Origin: Collimonas sp. OK307
Lineage (GTDB): Bacteria; Pseudomonadota; Gammaproteobacteria; Burkholderiales; Burkholderiaceae_D
Direction: 5' to 3'
DNA: 64,000 bases
NCBI RefSeq assembly: GCF_900113705.1
Contig: NZ_FOQI01000001.1
Location: forward strand, 682,001 to 746,000
Part shown: piece by piece, positions 53,220 to 61,785 of the stretch
Numbering within the stretch: position 1 is the first letter of the stretch
How the letters are laid out: the number at the start of each line of letters is the position of its first letter
Made by a program: the position numbers and the translations under genes
The notes under the pieces: generated by a model
What the model saw: the letters and a program-made list of their open reading frames with translations, nothing else
The model's database searches: none
Told to the model about the DNA's origin: nothing

Positions 53220-53696
53220 TCACGCAGCATGGCTCCATGTGCCTGCGATCCGGATTTCGCTCTTCACCGAGCGCGCCAGGAAACATTCTTCATGCGCCTT
53301 GTGGTGCAACTGCTCGAGCCCGGCGTCATCCGGAATCTTGGCGCCGGAGAAAACCACCGCCGGCATCAATTCAACCAATGCGATCCAGCTTTTACCATCT
53401 GCGCCACGTTGCATGTGACCGGTGGCGTGATCGACATAACGGTCGACCACATAACCTGCGCTACGCGCGATGTCGAGGAACCACAGCATGTGGCAACTCG
53501 ACAAGGAGGCTACAAAAGCCTCTTCCGGATCGACATTCGCCGGATTCGACAAAGGCACCCTGACCACGTGCGGCGAACTCGATGCAGGTACTACCGCCCC
53601 GCCGTCGAACTGCCACTGGTGAGCACGGCTATATCGGTTGTCAACGAATACCGCATCCGCTCGTTGCCACTCGATAGTAGCGACATGACTGGACAT
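53220..53696 (-). CDS. OsmC/Ohr-family peroxiredoxin-like protein
   Basis: 158 residues. The first peroxidatic Cys region is SLSSCHMLWFLDIA and the second Cys is in HEECFLARSVKSEIRI, the two-cysteine arrangement of OsmC proteins that detoxify organic peroxides. AAAGGA precedes the ATG. Single gene; function by family. Confidence 0.88.
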   Translation of the reverse strand: MSSHVATIEWQRADAVFVDNRYSRAHQWQFDGGAVVPASSSPHVVRVPLSNPANVDPEEAFVASLSSCHMLWFLDIARSAGYVVDRYVDHATGHMQRGADGKSWIALVELMPAVVFSGAKIPDDAGLEQLHHKAHEECFLARSVKSEIRIAGTWSHAA

Positions 53697-53803
53697 GAGA
53701 TTTTCCTTTATGCTGGGTTATGCTGGGATAGGCGGCTCAGCCGGTGAATTTCCGCGACGTCGATGATACAGAGAATTTTTCTATTCCGTGAGCGACGCTA
53801 ACG

Positions 53804-54270
53804 CTATTCCTCCCCACGCTTCCTGAAGGCCAGCCAGCCGGCGACCGCCGTAAAGGTGGCGATGATCCAGAAGCCTTGCGGATCTTGGCCCAACGGGATA
53901 CCTCCCACATTCATGCCAAGCAGGCTGGCGATGATATTGATCGGCAAAGCCAGCACCGTGACAATCGTCAGCACGAACAGGCTACGATTATTTCCCTCAT
54001 TGACGCGCGCGCAATTTCTTCCTGCAGCAATTTGATGCGTTCCTGCAGCATTGCGATGTCATGCAATACCACTGAAAACTCTTCCGTGGCGTGGCGCAGT
54101 TCCTGCAGATCGATTTCAGCCACCCAGTTCGGCGGCCTTTGCAGCAGCCGGAACAAGGCAGCCGGTTTAGGCGCCAGCAGCCGCTGCAGGCGTACCAGCA
54201 CTCGCCTCAGCTCACCCAGGTTTGCGCGTTTCTGATTTTGCTTGCCGATTACTCCAAGGCACAATTTCAC
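53804..54270 (-). pseudogene. CorA/ZntB-type metal transporter, 5'-truncated and frameshifted
   Basis: Minus-strand sequence 54270-54010 encodes RANLGELRRVLVRLQRLLAPKPAALFRLLQRPPNWV and TEEFSVVLHDIAMLQERIKLLQEEIA, the cytosolic helical region of ZntB-type CorA proteins. It then stops, but in another frame the remainder continues as LFVLTIVTVLALPINIIASLLGMNVGG and PQGFWIIATFTAVAGWLAFRKR, with the GMN signature intact and stop at 53804. The break maps to the (CG)n tract at 54004-54012: removing one CG dinucleotide restores the frame. The N-terminal half of the transporter is missing upstream. Confidence 0.8.
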
Positions 54271-54444
54271 CTGAATCCATCGTCAATACCATTCAAATAA
54301 CACGTGCTTTTATCGCATGAAAAACACATTCAATCGAACGTAATCAAATGATTTATTTCTCTATTGTCAATTTTATACCATTGTTTTTTTTGAAAATTAA
54401 ATTAACATGCCAGAAATTGATAAAAAATTAATTTAACGATCAGC

Positions 54445-54458
54445 CTGATCAAGATCAG
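54445..54458 (+). promoter_or_regulatory. FNR/Anr-like box
   Basis: CTGATCAAGATCAG matches TGAT-N4-ATCA of the FNR consensus TTGAT-N4-ATCAA. If centred at -41.5, transcription would start near 54493, about 25 bases before the GTG at 54518 and its GGAAGG site. Confidence 0.55.
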
Positions 54459-54517
54459 AAGTCGATAACACCCTGATTTCAATAGTTTGCGATGAGCAAT
54501 ATTGGAAGGCAGACATA

Positions 54518-54838
54518 GTGAGAGGCAAGGATCTAAGCGCAGCACAAACGATTTTCTGTTTTATCGCTCTTGCCCCTGGCATTTGGTATTTCTTCTGTGA
54601 CGGTATTGAAGTAGTGGCCAGGGAAAGTACACGTGCCATTGACAGAAACGCGGCATTTCACACCGTGACGCAATATGAAATAGCTAAACGCAGCGGCTTG
54701 GCCAAGGTTGCCTGCGCCCAGGCAGGCGCGGCATCCGCCTCGTTTCTACGGGCAAAGGATGAAAAAGACTATAGAACCTGGAAAAACACCGAGAGGTCGG
54801 ATTGCAAGCTTGCGGGTATAGAGATGGCGTCCAGCTAG
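54518..54838 (+). CDS. Small membrane/exported protein (106 aa)
   Basis: GTG start with GGAAGG eight bases upstream. A hydrophobic segment at residues ~8-27 (AAQTIFCFIALAPGIWYFFC) could be an anchor or signal peptide; the rest is soluble with two cysteines. Not recognised. It lies in an AT-rich stretch downstream of an FNR-like box. Ends by overlapping the convergent 76-residue gene by four bases. Confidence 0.45.
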   Translation: MRGKDLSAAQTIFCFIALAPGIWYFFCDGIEVVARESTRAIDRNAAFHTVTQYEIAKRSGLAKVACAQAGAASASFLRAKDEKDYRTWKNTERSDCKLAGIEMASS

Positions 54839-55062
54839 ATCGGATTTTCGTCGATCCAGTCGCCTGCGAAATCGAGAATGTAGGAAATTGCATCGTCCTC
54901 GGTATCGAATTCATTAGTCGGCGAAATACGCACGTAGCGTGTTTCACCAGCGCCATCTTTGCCCGCCTGAATCGTAAAACACGCCGCATATTTACCGCTG
55001 CCCTGTTGTTCCAGCCGGGGGATTACCGCATGTCCCTTATAGGGATAGCTTTTTACTTCCAT
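54835..55062 (-). CDS. Small hypothetical protein (75 aa)
   Basis: Starts MEVKSYPYKGHAVIPRLEQQ with GAGG seven to eight bases upstream. Compact alpha/beta pattern with RYVRISPTNEFDTEDDAISYILDFAGDWID at the end, resembling small conserved betaproteobacterial proteins of unknown function. No function can be given. Confidence 0.6.
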   Translation of the reverse strand: MEVKSYPYKGHAVIPRLEQQGSGKYAACFTIQAGKDGAGETRYVRISPTNEFDTEDDAISYILDFAGDWIDENPI

Positions 55063-55318
55063 CACTGCACCTCATTTTTCAAGAGGAGCGATCCTACCAC
55101 GCGCCAAACCGCTCGTAACGCTTTGGATTTACTGCAGGCGAAATGGCAGCCATCTCTTGCCAGCAGCCTGCGTCAAGGGAAAAATACATTGTTTTCATGT
55201 GAAAATGTACTATGTTGGCTACTTGGGAGAGAGGGACGCGCATCGGATAATTCTTTTGCCCCGCCATCGGGCAAGGCCTCCGGCGCAACGTTCCGTTGTG
55301 CATATAAAGGAGAATTCT

Positions 55319-55855
55319 ATGAAAGAATTCCGTCAGCTACTTCGAAAACGCTTCCTGTATGACGAGGTTGGGCGAGAAAAAAGAATCCTGATATTAGTCG
55401 CGATCGTCTGGTCGTCTGCCTTGCTGGTGAGCTTGGCCGCAGGGGGTGAACTCTGGCTTCATGGCGAACGAGATTCAGCAAAATTCCAACTTTTTCTTCT
55501 CGGTGCAATCGCTTGCGTTGCCATCTACTGGCTGTGTTTTGCGAAGGATGGACTGGTGCGTGCGGGTGAAGTAAAGCTGGTTGTGAACATCGACGAAAGA
55601 CATCACAAGAAACTAAGGCGACTGGCAGCTCAGCAGGATACGACCATCGGTGACATCGTCGAGCAACTGATGGATATCGTTACGAATGCCAGGTTGATCG
55701 AGCTTAAATCCTCAAGTGAAGTAACAAAGAATCATAAAAAACCGCCGAAGCTGTTGAATGCCACGCCAGGCGCACCCGGCACTATCACTTCCAGCTATAA
55801 CGCAGACCTAACCAGATTCCACGCGGCGCGCCATAGCCGCGAAACTGTTCGATAG
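55319..55855 (+). CDS. Two-TM protein with ribbon-helix-helix-like cytosolic domain
   Basis: 178 residues from ATG 55319, with AAAGGAG six bases upstream. Two hydrophobic segments (ILILVAIVWSSALLVSLAAG at ~23-42 and FQLFLLGAIACVAIYWLCFA at ~57-76) are followed by VKLVVNIDERHHKKLRRLAA and QDTTIGDIVEQLMDIV (~85-122), which reads like a CopG/ParD-type ribbon-helix-helix. The final ~24 codons overlap the convergent TonB receptor and may be an accidental extension. Function unknown. Confidence 0.6.
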   Translation: MKEFRQLLRKRFLYDEVGREKRILILVAIVWSSALLVSLAAGGELWLHGERDSAKFQLFLLGAIACVAIYWLCFAKDGLVRAGEVKLVVNIDERHHKKLRRLAAQQDTTIGDIVEQLMDIVTNARLIELKSSSEVTKNHKKPPKLLNATPGAPGTITSSYNADLTRFHAARHSRETVR

Positions 55856-58085
55856 TGGGATTGACGGCGTCATACGACTGGTTAGGTCCGTTGAAATAGT
55901 TCTGGCCAAGAATGCCGAAATTTGCATACTGTTTGTTCAACAGGTTGTTGACGCGTGCAAAAAATTCCAGATCATGGCTGATTTTGTAGCGGGTATCGAG
56001 ATTGACCACACCATAGCCAGGTACTTTGCCTTGGGTGTCGCTATTGTTTTCATCGCCCCGTGCAAATATGGCGCTATTGAGGATGCCGTTGGCGCCGATC
56101 GACCATTTTTCGCTAATATCGTAATCAAGCCTTAGCTTGAAAGAGTGACGTGGAATGCCGGGAATCTGGTTGCCTGGCTTGACCTGAATGACACCATTGG
56201 CGTCCGCGGTAGAATTGTTCGGACTACTTTCCGCAAACGGCGACTGGAAAGTCGCGTCGATGAAACTATAGTGGGCAGACACACCTAATGCGCCAAACCG
56301 GGTGCTTGCAGACAGTTCAAGCCCCTGTCGGCGCGTCTTGCCGACATTCTGGAAATAACCGGCATTTGTAGCTATGCCATTGCTGCTGATGAACTGAATA
56401 TCGTCGTCCAGATCGGTTCGGTAGAGCGCCGCGCTCCATTGCGACTCCTCGCCGAATTTACCTCGGGTACCTAACTCCAGTGTGCGAGAAACCACCTTCT
56501 TCAACGCCGGATCGGCAATGAAGTTATTGGGCAGCTGGCACGGCGCATCCGGATCTGCGCAAGTCAGTTCCACCGGCGTCGGTGTGCGCATTCCTTCGCT
56601 GTAGGAGCCATAGATAGTCAGCTTCGATGTCGGGTTGTAGTTCACGCCGATGGCTGGATTGAAACGCGAAAACTGATGGTCGCCATTGAGCTTCGGTGAC
56701 TCGCCGGTCTGGTCGGCAATGCTGATACGCGCCAGGTTGTAGCGCCCGGACAATGTCAGCGTCCAGCGGTCAGTCATCGATAGCGCATCCGAGAAGAAAA
56801 TACCGTAATAACTGTTGCGGGTTTTGGCATCTGTGGCCTGATGAAAATCACCAGTGGCGACCGTACCGCGATCCGGCGTGAATTCAGCATCCTGATTTGC
56901 CTGAGTAAAGCGGGCGTCGCCGAAATCGCCGCTAGCACCCATTACAAACTGGTTCTTCTTGCCGGCCAACTGGCCCAGCAAGGTCATTTGCAGGCCAAGA
57001 CCGTATCCGGCCTGATCGATCTCCGAGCGATTATTCGTTGCCTGCGCCATATCGACCGGGCCTGCGGCAGCATCTGCCTGGTCGCCATCACCGTTGACAT
57101 TACTACTGAAACCGCTGTTCTTGTAGTGGCGATAATATAGATTGCCGCTGATAAGCACCTTGTCGTTTATGAAGTGGCTACCCTTCACCGTCAAGAACCC
57201 AAGCTGATTCTGGTTGCTATCGGGATAGGTATAAGCCTGGCGGATATTGTTGGAAAACGACATCGGCAAGGCCTGCGTGCCTTGCAGCGAATTGTCGGCG
57301 GCACTCAGGCTGATGTCCAGATCGGTGGTGCTGGTCTGGTAGCCCACCTTGCCGAAGAACTGCTGCACCTTGCTCGGATTGTGATCGGCCCAGCCATTAT
57401 CTTTGGAATAATTACCGGTAAAAAAATAATCCAGATTGCCACCGGCCCCAAACTTTCCGCCCTGTTCGAATTCGACCGTCTTGCGCCCGAAAGAACCAGC
57501 CGATACTTCCACTGCCCCACCGGGATTTTGTGCACCGCTTTTAGTGTAGATCGCCAACGCCCCGCCGAGCGTATTGAGACCGAAAATCGGATTCGATCCG
57601 GGAATCAGCTGGATGCTGGAAATCGCCGATTGCGGTAACAGATCCCAGTTAACCACGTCACCGAACGCCTCATTGATGCGCACGCCGTCTTGAAACACTG
57701 ACAAGCCCTGCGGCAAGCCAAGCAGCGGCGATGCGGTAAATCCACGAAAGCTGATGTCCGGCTGAAACGGATTACCCTGCGACGAATTGACGGTGACGCT
57801 GGTCGGATTCTGCTCCAGGAATTCAGCCAGATTACCCTGTCGCTGAGTGGCGAGATCCTTGCGTGTAAAGACCTGCACGTTACCAGCGACGTCACGAATC
57901 GGGGTACCTAGCCCGGGCAACGGCGTAGTGCCAATTACTTCAATTGTCGGCAACTCCATGGCTTCGGCCGGATTGTCGGCAAGTGCCTGAGCGGACCAGC
58001 AACCGGCGAATGCAGTAGCAAGAACGACAACAATTTTACGTCTGACGGGGACCCCCGGCGGCAATGTCCCAAGAACATGTCTCAT
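55785..58085 (-). CDS. TonB-dependent outer-membrane receptor of the PQQ/quinoprotein region
   Basis: 766 residues. Signal peptide (~16-37), then a plug domain with ELPTIEVIGTTPLPGLGTPI, NVQVFTRKDLATQRQGNLAEFLEQ and GNPFQPDISFRGFTASPLLGLPQGLSVFQDGVRINEAFGDVVNWDLLP; the barrel ends LGLRYSWK. This plug type differs from classical siderophore receptors. It is 41 bp downstream of the XoxJ-like gene in the same operon, so the ligand is plausibly PQQ, a lanthanide chelate or another quinoprotein-related compound. Ligand is inferred from context only. Confidence 0.85.
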   Translation of the reverse strand: MRHVLGTLPPGVPVRRKIVVVLATAFAGCWSAQALADNPAEAMELPTIEVIGTTPLPGLGTPIRDVAGNVQVFTRKDLATQRQGNLAEFLEQNPTSVTVNSSQGNPFQPDISFRGFTASPLLGLPQGLSVFQDGVRINEAFGDVVNWDLLPQSAISSIQLIPGSNPIFGLNTLGGALAIYTKSGAQNPGGAVEVSAGSFGRKTVEFEQGGKFGAGGNLDYFFTGNYSKDNGWADHNPSKVQQFFGKVGYQTSTTDLDISLSAADNSLQGTQALPMSFSNNIRQAYTYPDSNQNQLGFLTVKGSHFINDKVLISGNLYYRHYKNSGFSSNVNGDGDQADAAAGPVDMAQATNNRSEIDQAGYGLGLQMTLLGQLAGKKNQFVMGASGDFGDARFTQANQDAEFTPDRGTVATGDFHQATDAKTRNSYYGIFFSDALSMTDRWTLTLSGRYNLARISIADQTGESPKLNGDHQFSRFNPAIGVNYNPTSKLTIYGSYSEGMRTPTPVELTCADPDAPCQLPNNFIADPALKKVVSRTLELGTRGKFGEESQWSAALYRTDLDDDIQFISSNGIATNAGYFQNVGKTRRQGLELSASTRFGALGVSAHYSFIDATFQSPFAESSPNNSTADANGVIQVKPGNQIPGIPRHSFKLRLDYDISEKWSIGANGILNSAIFARGDENNSDTQGKVPGYGVVNLDTRYKISHDLEFFARVNNLLNKQYANFGILGQNYFNGPNQSYDAVNPTIEQFRGYGAPRGIWLGLRYSWK

Positions 58086-58126
58086 TATTTTGTTTTTCTG
58101 TTTGTGCTATCAGAACAGCGGGAATA

Positions 58127-58966
58127 TCAAGGGGCGAGGACTTTCACGCCATGTTTGGCAAAAATTGCCGCCATCTCGCCGGATGTCACCAACGCATTGG
58201 TCGCGTCTTGCAATAGTTTGACGAGCTCCGGATCGCTCTTCTTCACCGCCATGCCAACCACCCAGCCTTTGGGCGGCAATCGCTGGAACGTGACTTCACT
58301 GATGCGATAATTCGGATCGGCTCTCAACACCGATTCGATTTCCGACAGGTTCGCAACAACGCCATCCAGCCCGCCTGCTTTCAGCTGCTCCAGTGCCGCC
58401 GTTGCCGTCGGGTAGATTTTTACGTCATCCCGGAATTTCCCATCTTCCGCACCGAGCAGCACGACCGCACTTATCGACACTTTTTCCACGCCGATCTTTT
58501 TCCCGGCGATCGAATCCAGATTCTCGAATTGCGGCACTTTGCGCACGTCTGTAACGAGGCGTACTACCTCGCGATGATATGGCGCGAAAATTTCGACCTT
58601 GTCATTCTGCTTCATCAGACGCGGGTCTACCGGCACATGCAGCATCACATCGGCCGGACCGTATCCTAGATAGTGGCCTTTCCACACCATATTGCGTAAA
58701 TCTTCGTCGAGATCGTCACCGGCGGGAAATGGCAGCAGACTCAGCTTCAATCCCGTTTTTTTCGCCAGCGCTTCGGCCAGATCGATGTCGATGCCGCCAT
58801 CACCCGACGAAAATGGCGCGAACTCGTTGTACACAGCCACCTTCAAAATACCCGACTGCGTTATTTTTGAAAAATCCTCGCCGGCTCTTACCGGTGGACT
58901 AATACCCAGGAACAGGCAAACGAGCGCCAGTATCGCGATACAGGCTCTGTAAGAAATTTTGGTCAT
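58127..58966 (-). CDS. XoxJ/MoxJ-like periplasmic binding protein (quinoprotein dehydrogenase-associated)
   Basis: 279 residues from ATG 58966 with GGAG upstream; the open frame to 59032 is not family-like. Signal peptide, then IKLRIAVYNEFAPFS-type KVAVYNEFAPFSSGDGGIDIDLAEALAKKTG. The segment YGPADVMLHVPVDPRL is the hallmark of binding proteins encoded beside quinoprotein alcohol dehydrogenases (XoxJ/MoxJ group), thought to help activate or mature the enzyme rather than feed a transporter. It lies between the PedF-like cytochrome and the TonB receptor. Confidence 0.85.
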   Translation of the reverse strand: MTKISYRACIAILALVCLFLGISPPVRAGEDFSKITQSGILKVAVYNEFAPFSSGDGGIDIDLAEALAKKTGLKLSLLPFPAGDDLDEDLRNMVWKGHYLGYGPADVMLHVPVDPRLMKQNDKVEIFAPYHREVVRLVTDVRKVPQFENLDSIAGKKIGVEKVSISAVVLLGAEDGKFRDDVKIYPTATAALEQLKAGGLDGVVANLSEIESVLRADPNYRISEVTFQRLPPKGWVVGMAVKKSDPELVKLLQDATNALVTSGEMAAIFAKHGVKVLAP

Positions 58967-59053
58967 GGTGCGGCGCTCCGGTGTTTGGTATCGGCAGTTA
59001 TATGCCGGATGATCGCGCCAGCCGGATTGCAACCGGCGGCGCGACCGCGTCGA

Positions 59054-59524
59054 TTATTTAATCGCGCGCACAGTCTCAAGGTAAGCCTTGATGGACCACA
59101 TCGCTTCCTGGTTCAGGATGCCTTCGAACGGCGGCATGTAGACCGCGCCGTTACGCACTTTCCCGTGGCGGATGGATGTCAGGAAATATTTATCAGTTTC
59201 TTTGTAGCAAGCTTGCTTTTTGACATCTCCTTTCAGGTCGACGCAATCGCGATCCAGCAAACGCAGGTCGGGAGCGATGCCACCGGATTGCGCCTGCAAT
59301 CCATGGCAGCGCGCGCAATTTTCAGCGTAACCCGAGGTGCCGATCTTTATAGCCTCTTTCTGGCCGCGGTAAGGATTTTCGTCTCGCCATTCGGTACCGA
59401 GTGCTGGCAAGGTCTTGGTGTCCATAGCCTGAGGGGTTACGTCGCCATGCGCCGACGCCGTCAGGGGCATGGATGCAGCGGCCAGCAAAGCACACGCTGA
59501 AAGGATGGTTCGGATGGTTTTCAT
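59054..59524 (-). CDS. Cytochrome c-550, PedF-like
   Basis: 156 residues with signal peptide (cleavage near ASAHG) and one haem site CARCH (C70, C73, H74); distal Met probably in VYMPPFEG. The opening HGDVTPQAMDTKTLPALGTEWRDENPYRG and AIKIGTSGYAENCARCHGL match the PedF group, which accepts electrons from PQQ alcohol dehydrogenases. It is the first gene behind the sigma-54 promoter at 59566-59581. No alcohol dehydrogenase gene is next to it. Confidence 0.9.
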   Translation of the reverse strand: MKTIRTILSACALLAAASMPLTASAHGDVTPQAMDTKTLPALGTEWRDENPYRGQKEAIKIGTSGYAENCARCHGLQAQSGGIAPDLRLLDRDCVDLKGDVKKQACYKETDKYFLTSIRHGKVRNGAVYMPPFEGILNQEAMWSIKAYLETVRAIK

Positions 59525-59565
59525 ACAGTCTCCTCAACAGTTTTTTAAAAGAATGAGGAGAATTC

Positions 59566-59581
59566 AGCAATTGCCGTGCCA
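59566..59581 (-). promoter_or_regulatory. Sigma-54 (-24/-12) promoter of the cytochrome-XoxJ-TonB operon
   Basis: On the minus strand TGGCACGGCAATTGCT, identical to the sigma-54 consensus TGGCACG-N4-TTGCW. It is 42 bp upstream of the cytochrome start. The divergent gene encodes a sigma-54-dependent activator. Confidence 0.9.
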
Positions 59582-59609
59582 GCGGGATTTCCGTATCCAA
59601 CACGATTTT

Positions 59610-59630
59610 CCTGTCACATAACTGAACAGG
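59610..59630. promoter_or_regulatory. Candidate activator site between the cytochrome operon and the AcoR-like gene
   Basis: CCTGT-N11-ACAGG inverted repeat centred about 40 bp upstream of the -24 element, between divergent genes. Its use by the AcoR-like activator is inferred. Confidence 0.45.
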
Positions 59631-59719
59631 TGCTACATTAATCAACAATACAAAATAAAAAAAATGAACAACTGCAGATTCAGCAGCCAATTCAGCAGGA
59701 GTTCCGCAGGAGACAAGTC

Positions 59720-61729
59720 GTGTCACGATTGATAATTAAAGAAACGAATAAAAGTTCGTCCAAGGGCGTATCTACGGCCGTCGCAAACAGTGGCACGTTT
59801 TCTGCATGCGATGCGCATATGATGATAGAAGAATCCCGTCAACGTTCGATCGCCTACGGTTTGTCCGAAACGGAAAAACCGGATTTCAGTCCCATCGCGC
59901 GGACTGATTTCTCGCTATTGCTGGAACAGAACCGCATCCTGCATGCACATGCGTTGCCGGTAATGGAAACGCTGTACGAACAAATCATCAATACGCACAA
60001 CATGGTCATACTGACCGACGTCAACGGCTTGATCGTGCATACCCTGGGCGATGACGACTTCCTGGAAAAAGCCAACCGGGTTGCGTTGAAACCGGGTGTC
60101 ATCTGGTCCGAAGCGAGCAAGGGAACCAATGCGATCGGCACTGCGATCGTCGAGAACCAACCGGTGCAAATCCACGCGAACGAACATTATCTGCAAGCCA
60201 ATCACTTCCTGACCTGTTCCGCAGCGCCAATTTCCGATCATCAGGGCAATGTGATCGGCGTGCTGGATGTAACGGGCGACCAGTCCAGTTTTCACAAGCA
60301 CACTATGGCGCTGGTGCGCATGTCTGCGCAGATGATAGAAAATCACTTGTTTTCAACCGCATTCCAGCATTCGATCACTTTGCACTTCAACACCAGGCCG
60401 GAATTCATCGGCACGCTGATGGAAGGCATCGCCTCGTTCTCGCCTAGCGGAAGTTTTCTTTCCGCCAACAAGACCGGCCTGTTCCAGCTTGGCTTGTCGC
60501 TCTCGGCACTGCAATCGCACACTTTCAGTTCCCTGTTCGGCCTGCCCATTTCGGCCCTCTTCGACCACTACCGCACGGCGATGCCTGGCCTGCTCAATCT
60601 TTGCATGCCCAGCGGCGTGCGCGTCTATGGACGCGCGGAACTGAATACCACCAACAGCATATTCCAGCAGTCAGCCGAGCTGGTCCGCCACAATGACGAT
60701 GGCGCCAGAGATGGTGCCAGAAGCGGCAACCTGGGTTCTCCATCCGCCCATGCCACGAACCAGAACGCCAGGCGCCTGTCCGGCCTGCGCTATCTGAACA
60801 CCGGCGATCCGCAGGTCGCCGCGCTGATTGACAAGGTCAACAAGGTGTTGGGACGCGACATCCCGATTCTGGTCATGGGTGAAACCGGGACTGGCAAGGA
60901 GTTGCTGGCACAAGCGATACACAATGATTCGCCACGCGCCAACGGCCCTTTCGTGGCCGTCAATTGCGCGTCGATCCCGGAAACATTGATTGAGTCGGAA
61001 TTATTCGGCTACGAGGACGGCGCCTTTACCGGCGCCCGCAAAAAAGGCGCCGTCGGCAAGATCCTGCAAGGTAACGGCGGTACGCTTTTCCTGGATGAAA
61101 TCGGCGATATGCCGTTCAGCCTGCAAGCCCGCTTGCTGCGTGTGCTGCAGGAACGTATGGTCACGCCGCTGGGCAGCACCAAATCGATTCCCGTGAATAT
61201 CGAACTCATTTGCGCGACCAATCGCAATCTGCGGGAGATGATTGCCAAGGGTGAATTTCGCGAAGATCTCTACTATCGGCTCAATGGCCTGGTGGTCAGG
61301 TTGCCGCCGCTACGCGAGAGGACCGACATCGAAACGGTCGTAGAAAAAATATTGCTGGCAGAATCTTCGGGAAAAACCTATACGGTCTCGCCAGAAATCA
61401 TGCAACTGTTCAAGCAACACAACTGGCCGGGCAACTTCCGTCAGCTGACGAACCTGTTGCGCACCGCGATCGTCATGGCCGACCAGGAAAATGTCATTCA
61501 GCGCCAGCACTTGCCGGACGATTTCCTTGACGACATCGACCTGTGCCGCACCCCGAAACCGGAAGAAAGCACGAACTGGCGGGTGTCCAACGGCGCCAAT
61601 CTTGAAGAGATGGAAATCTCGGTCATCCAGCAAGCGCTGGAGTCCAACGGCGGCAATGTATCCGCCACGGCCAAGGCACTGGGCGTATCCCGCAACACCA
61701 TTTACCGAAAACTTCCTCCCCAAAAATAA
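59720..61729 (+). CDS. AcoR-like sigma-54-dependent transcriptional activator
   Basis: 669 residues from GTG 59720 with AGGAG seven bases upstream. N-terminal GAF-type sensor (LTDVNGLIVHTLGDDDFL, WSEASKGTNAIGTAIVENQPVQIHANEHYLQANHFLTCSAAPI), typical of AcoR. Central AAA+ domain with Walker A GETGTGKE, GAFTGA loop (GYEDGAFTGARKKGA), Walker B GGTLFLDEIGD; C-terminal Fis-type HTH (NVSATAKALGVSRNTIYRKL). Relatives respond to alcohols or acetoin and switch on dehydrogenase genes. It is divergent from, and likely controls, the sigma-54 promoter of the cytochrome operon. Confidence 0.92.
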   Translation: MSRLIIKETNKSSSKGVSTAVANSGTFSACDAHMMIEESRQRSIAYGLSETEKPDFSPIARTDFSLLLEQNRILHAHALPVMETLYEQIINTHNMVILTDVNGLIVHTLGDDDFLEKANRVALKPGVIWSEASKGTNAIGTAIVENQPVQIHANEHYLQANHFLTCSAAPISDHQGNVIGVLDVTGDQSSFHKHTMALVRMSAQMIENHLFSTAFQHSITLHFNTRPEFIGTLMEGIASFSPSGSFLSANKTGLFQLGLSLSALQSHTFSSLFGLPISALFDHYRTAMPGLLNLCMPSGVRVYGRAELNTTNSIFQQSAELVRHNDDGARDGARSGNLGSPSAHATNQNARRLSGLRYLNTGDPQVAALIDKVNKVLGRDIPILVMGETGTGKELLAQAIHNDSPRANGPFVAVNCASIPETLIESELFGYEDGAFTGARKKGAVGKILQGNGGTLFLDEIGDMPFSLQARLLRVLQERMVTPLGSTKSIPVNIELICATNRNLREMIAKGEFREDLYYRLNGLVVRLPPLRERTDIETVVEKILLAESSGKTYTVSPEIMQLFKQHNWPGNFRQLTNLLRTAIVMADQENVIQRQHLPDDFLDDIDLCRTPKPEESTNWRVSNGANLEEMEISVIQQALESNGGNVSATAKALGVSRNTIYRKLPPQK

Positions 61730-61785
61730 AATCCTGGCGCTGCGGTTAAGGCTGGCCATCGGCCCGGAATCACCATTCGGGCGAT

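Noticed and set aside
57174-57638. 154-codon plus-strand frame inside the TonB receptor
   Set aside because: Shadow frame with no start signal or family.
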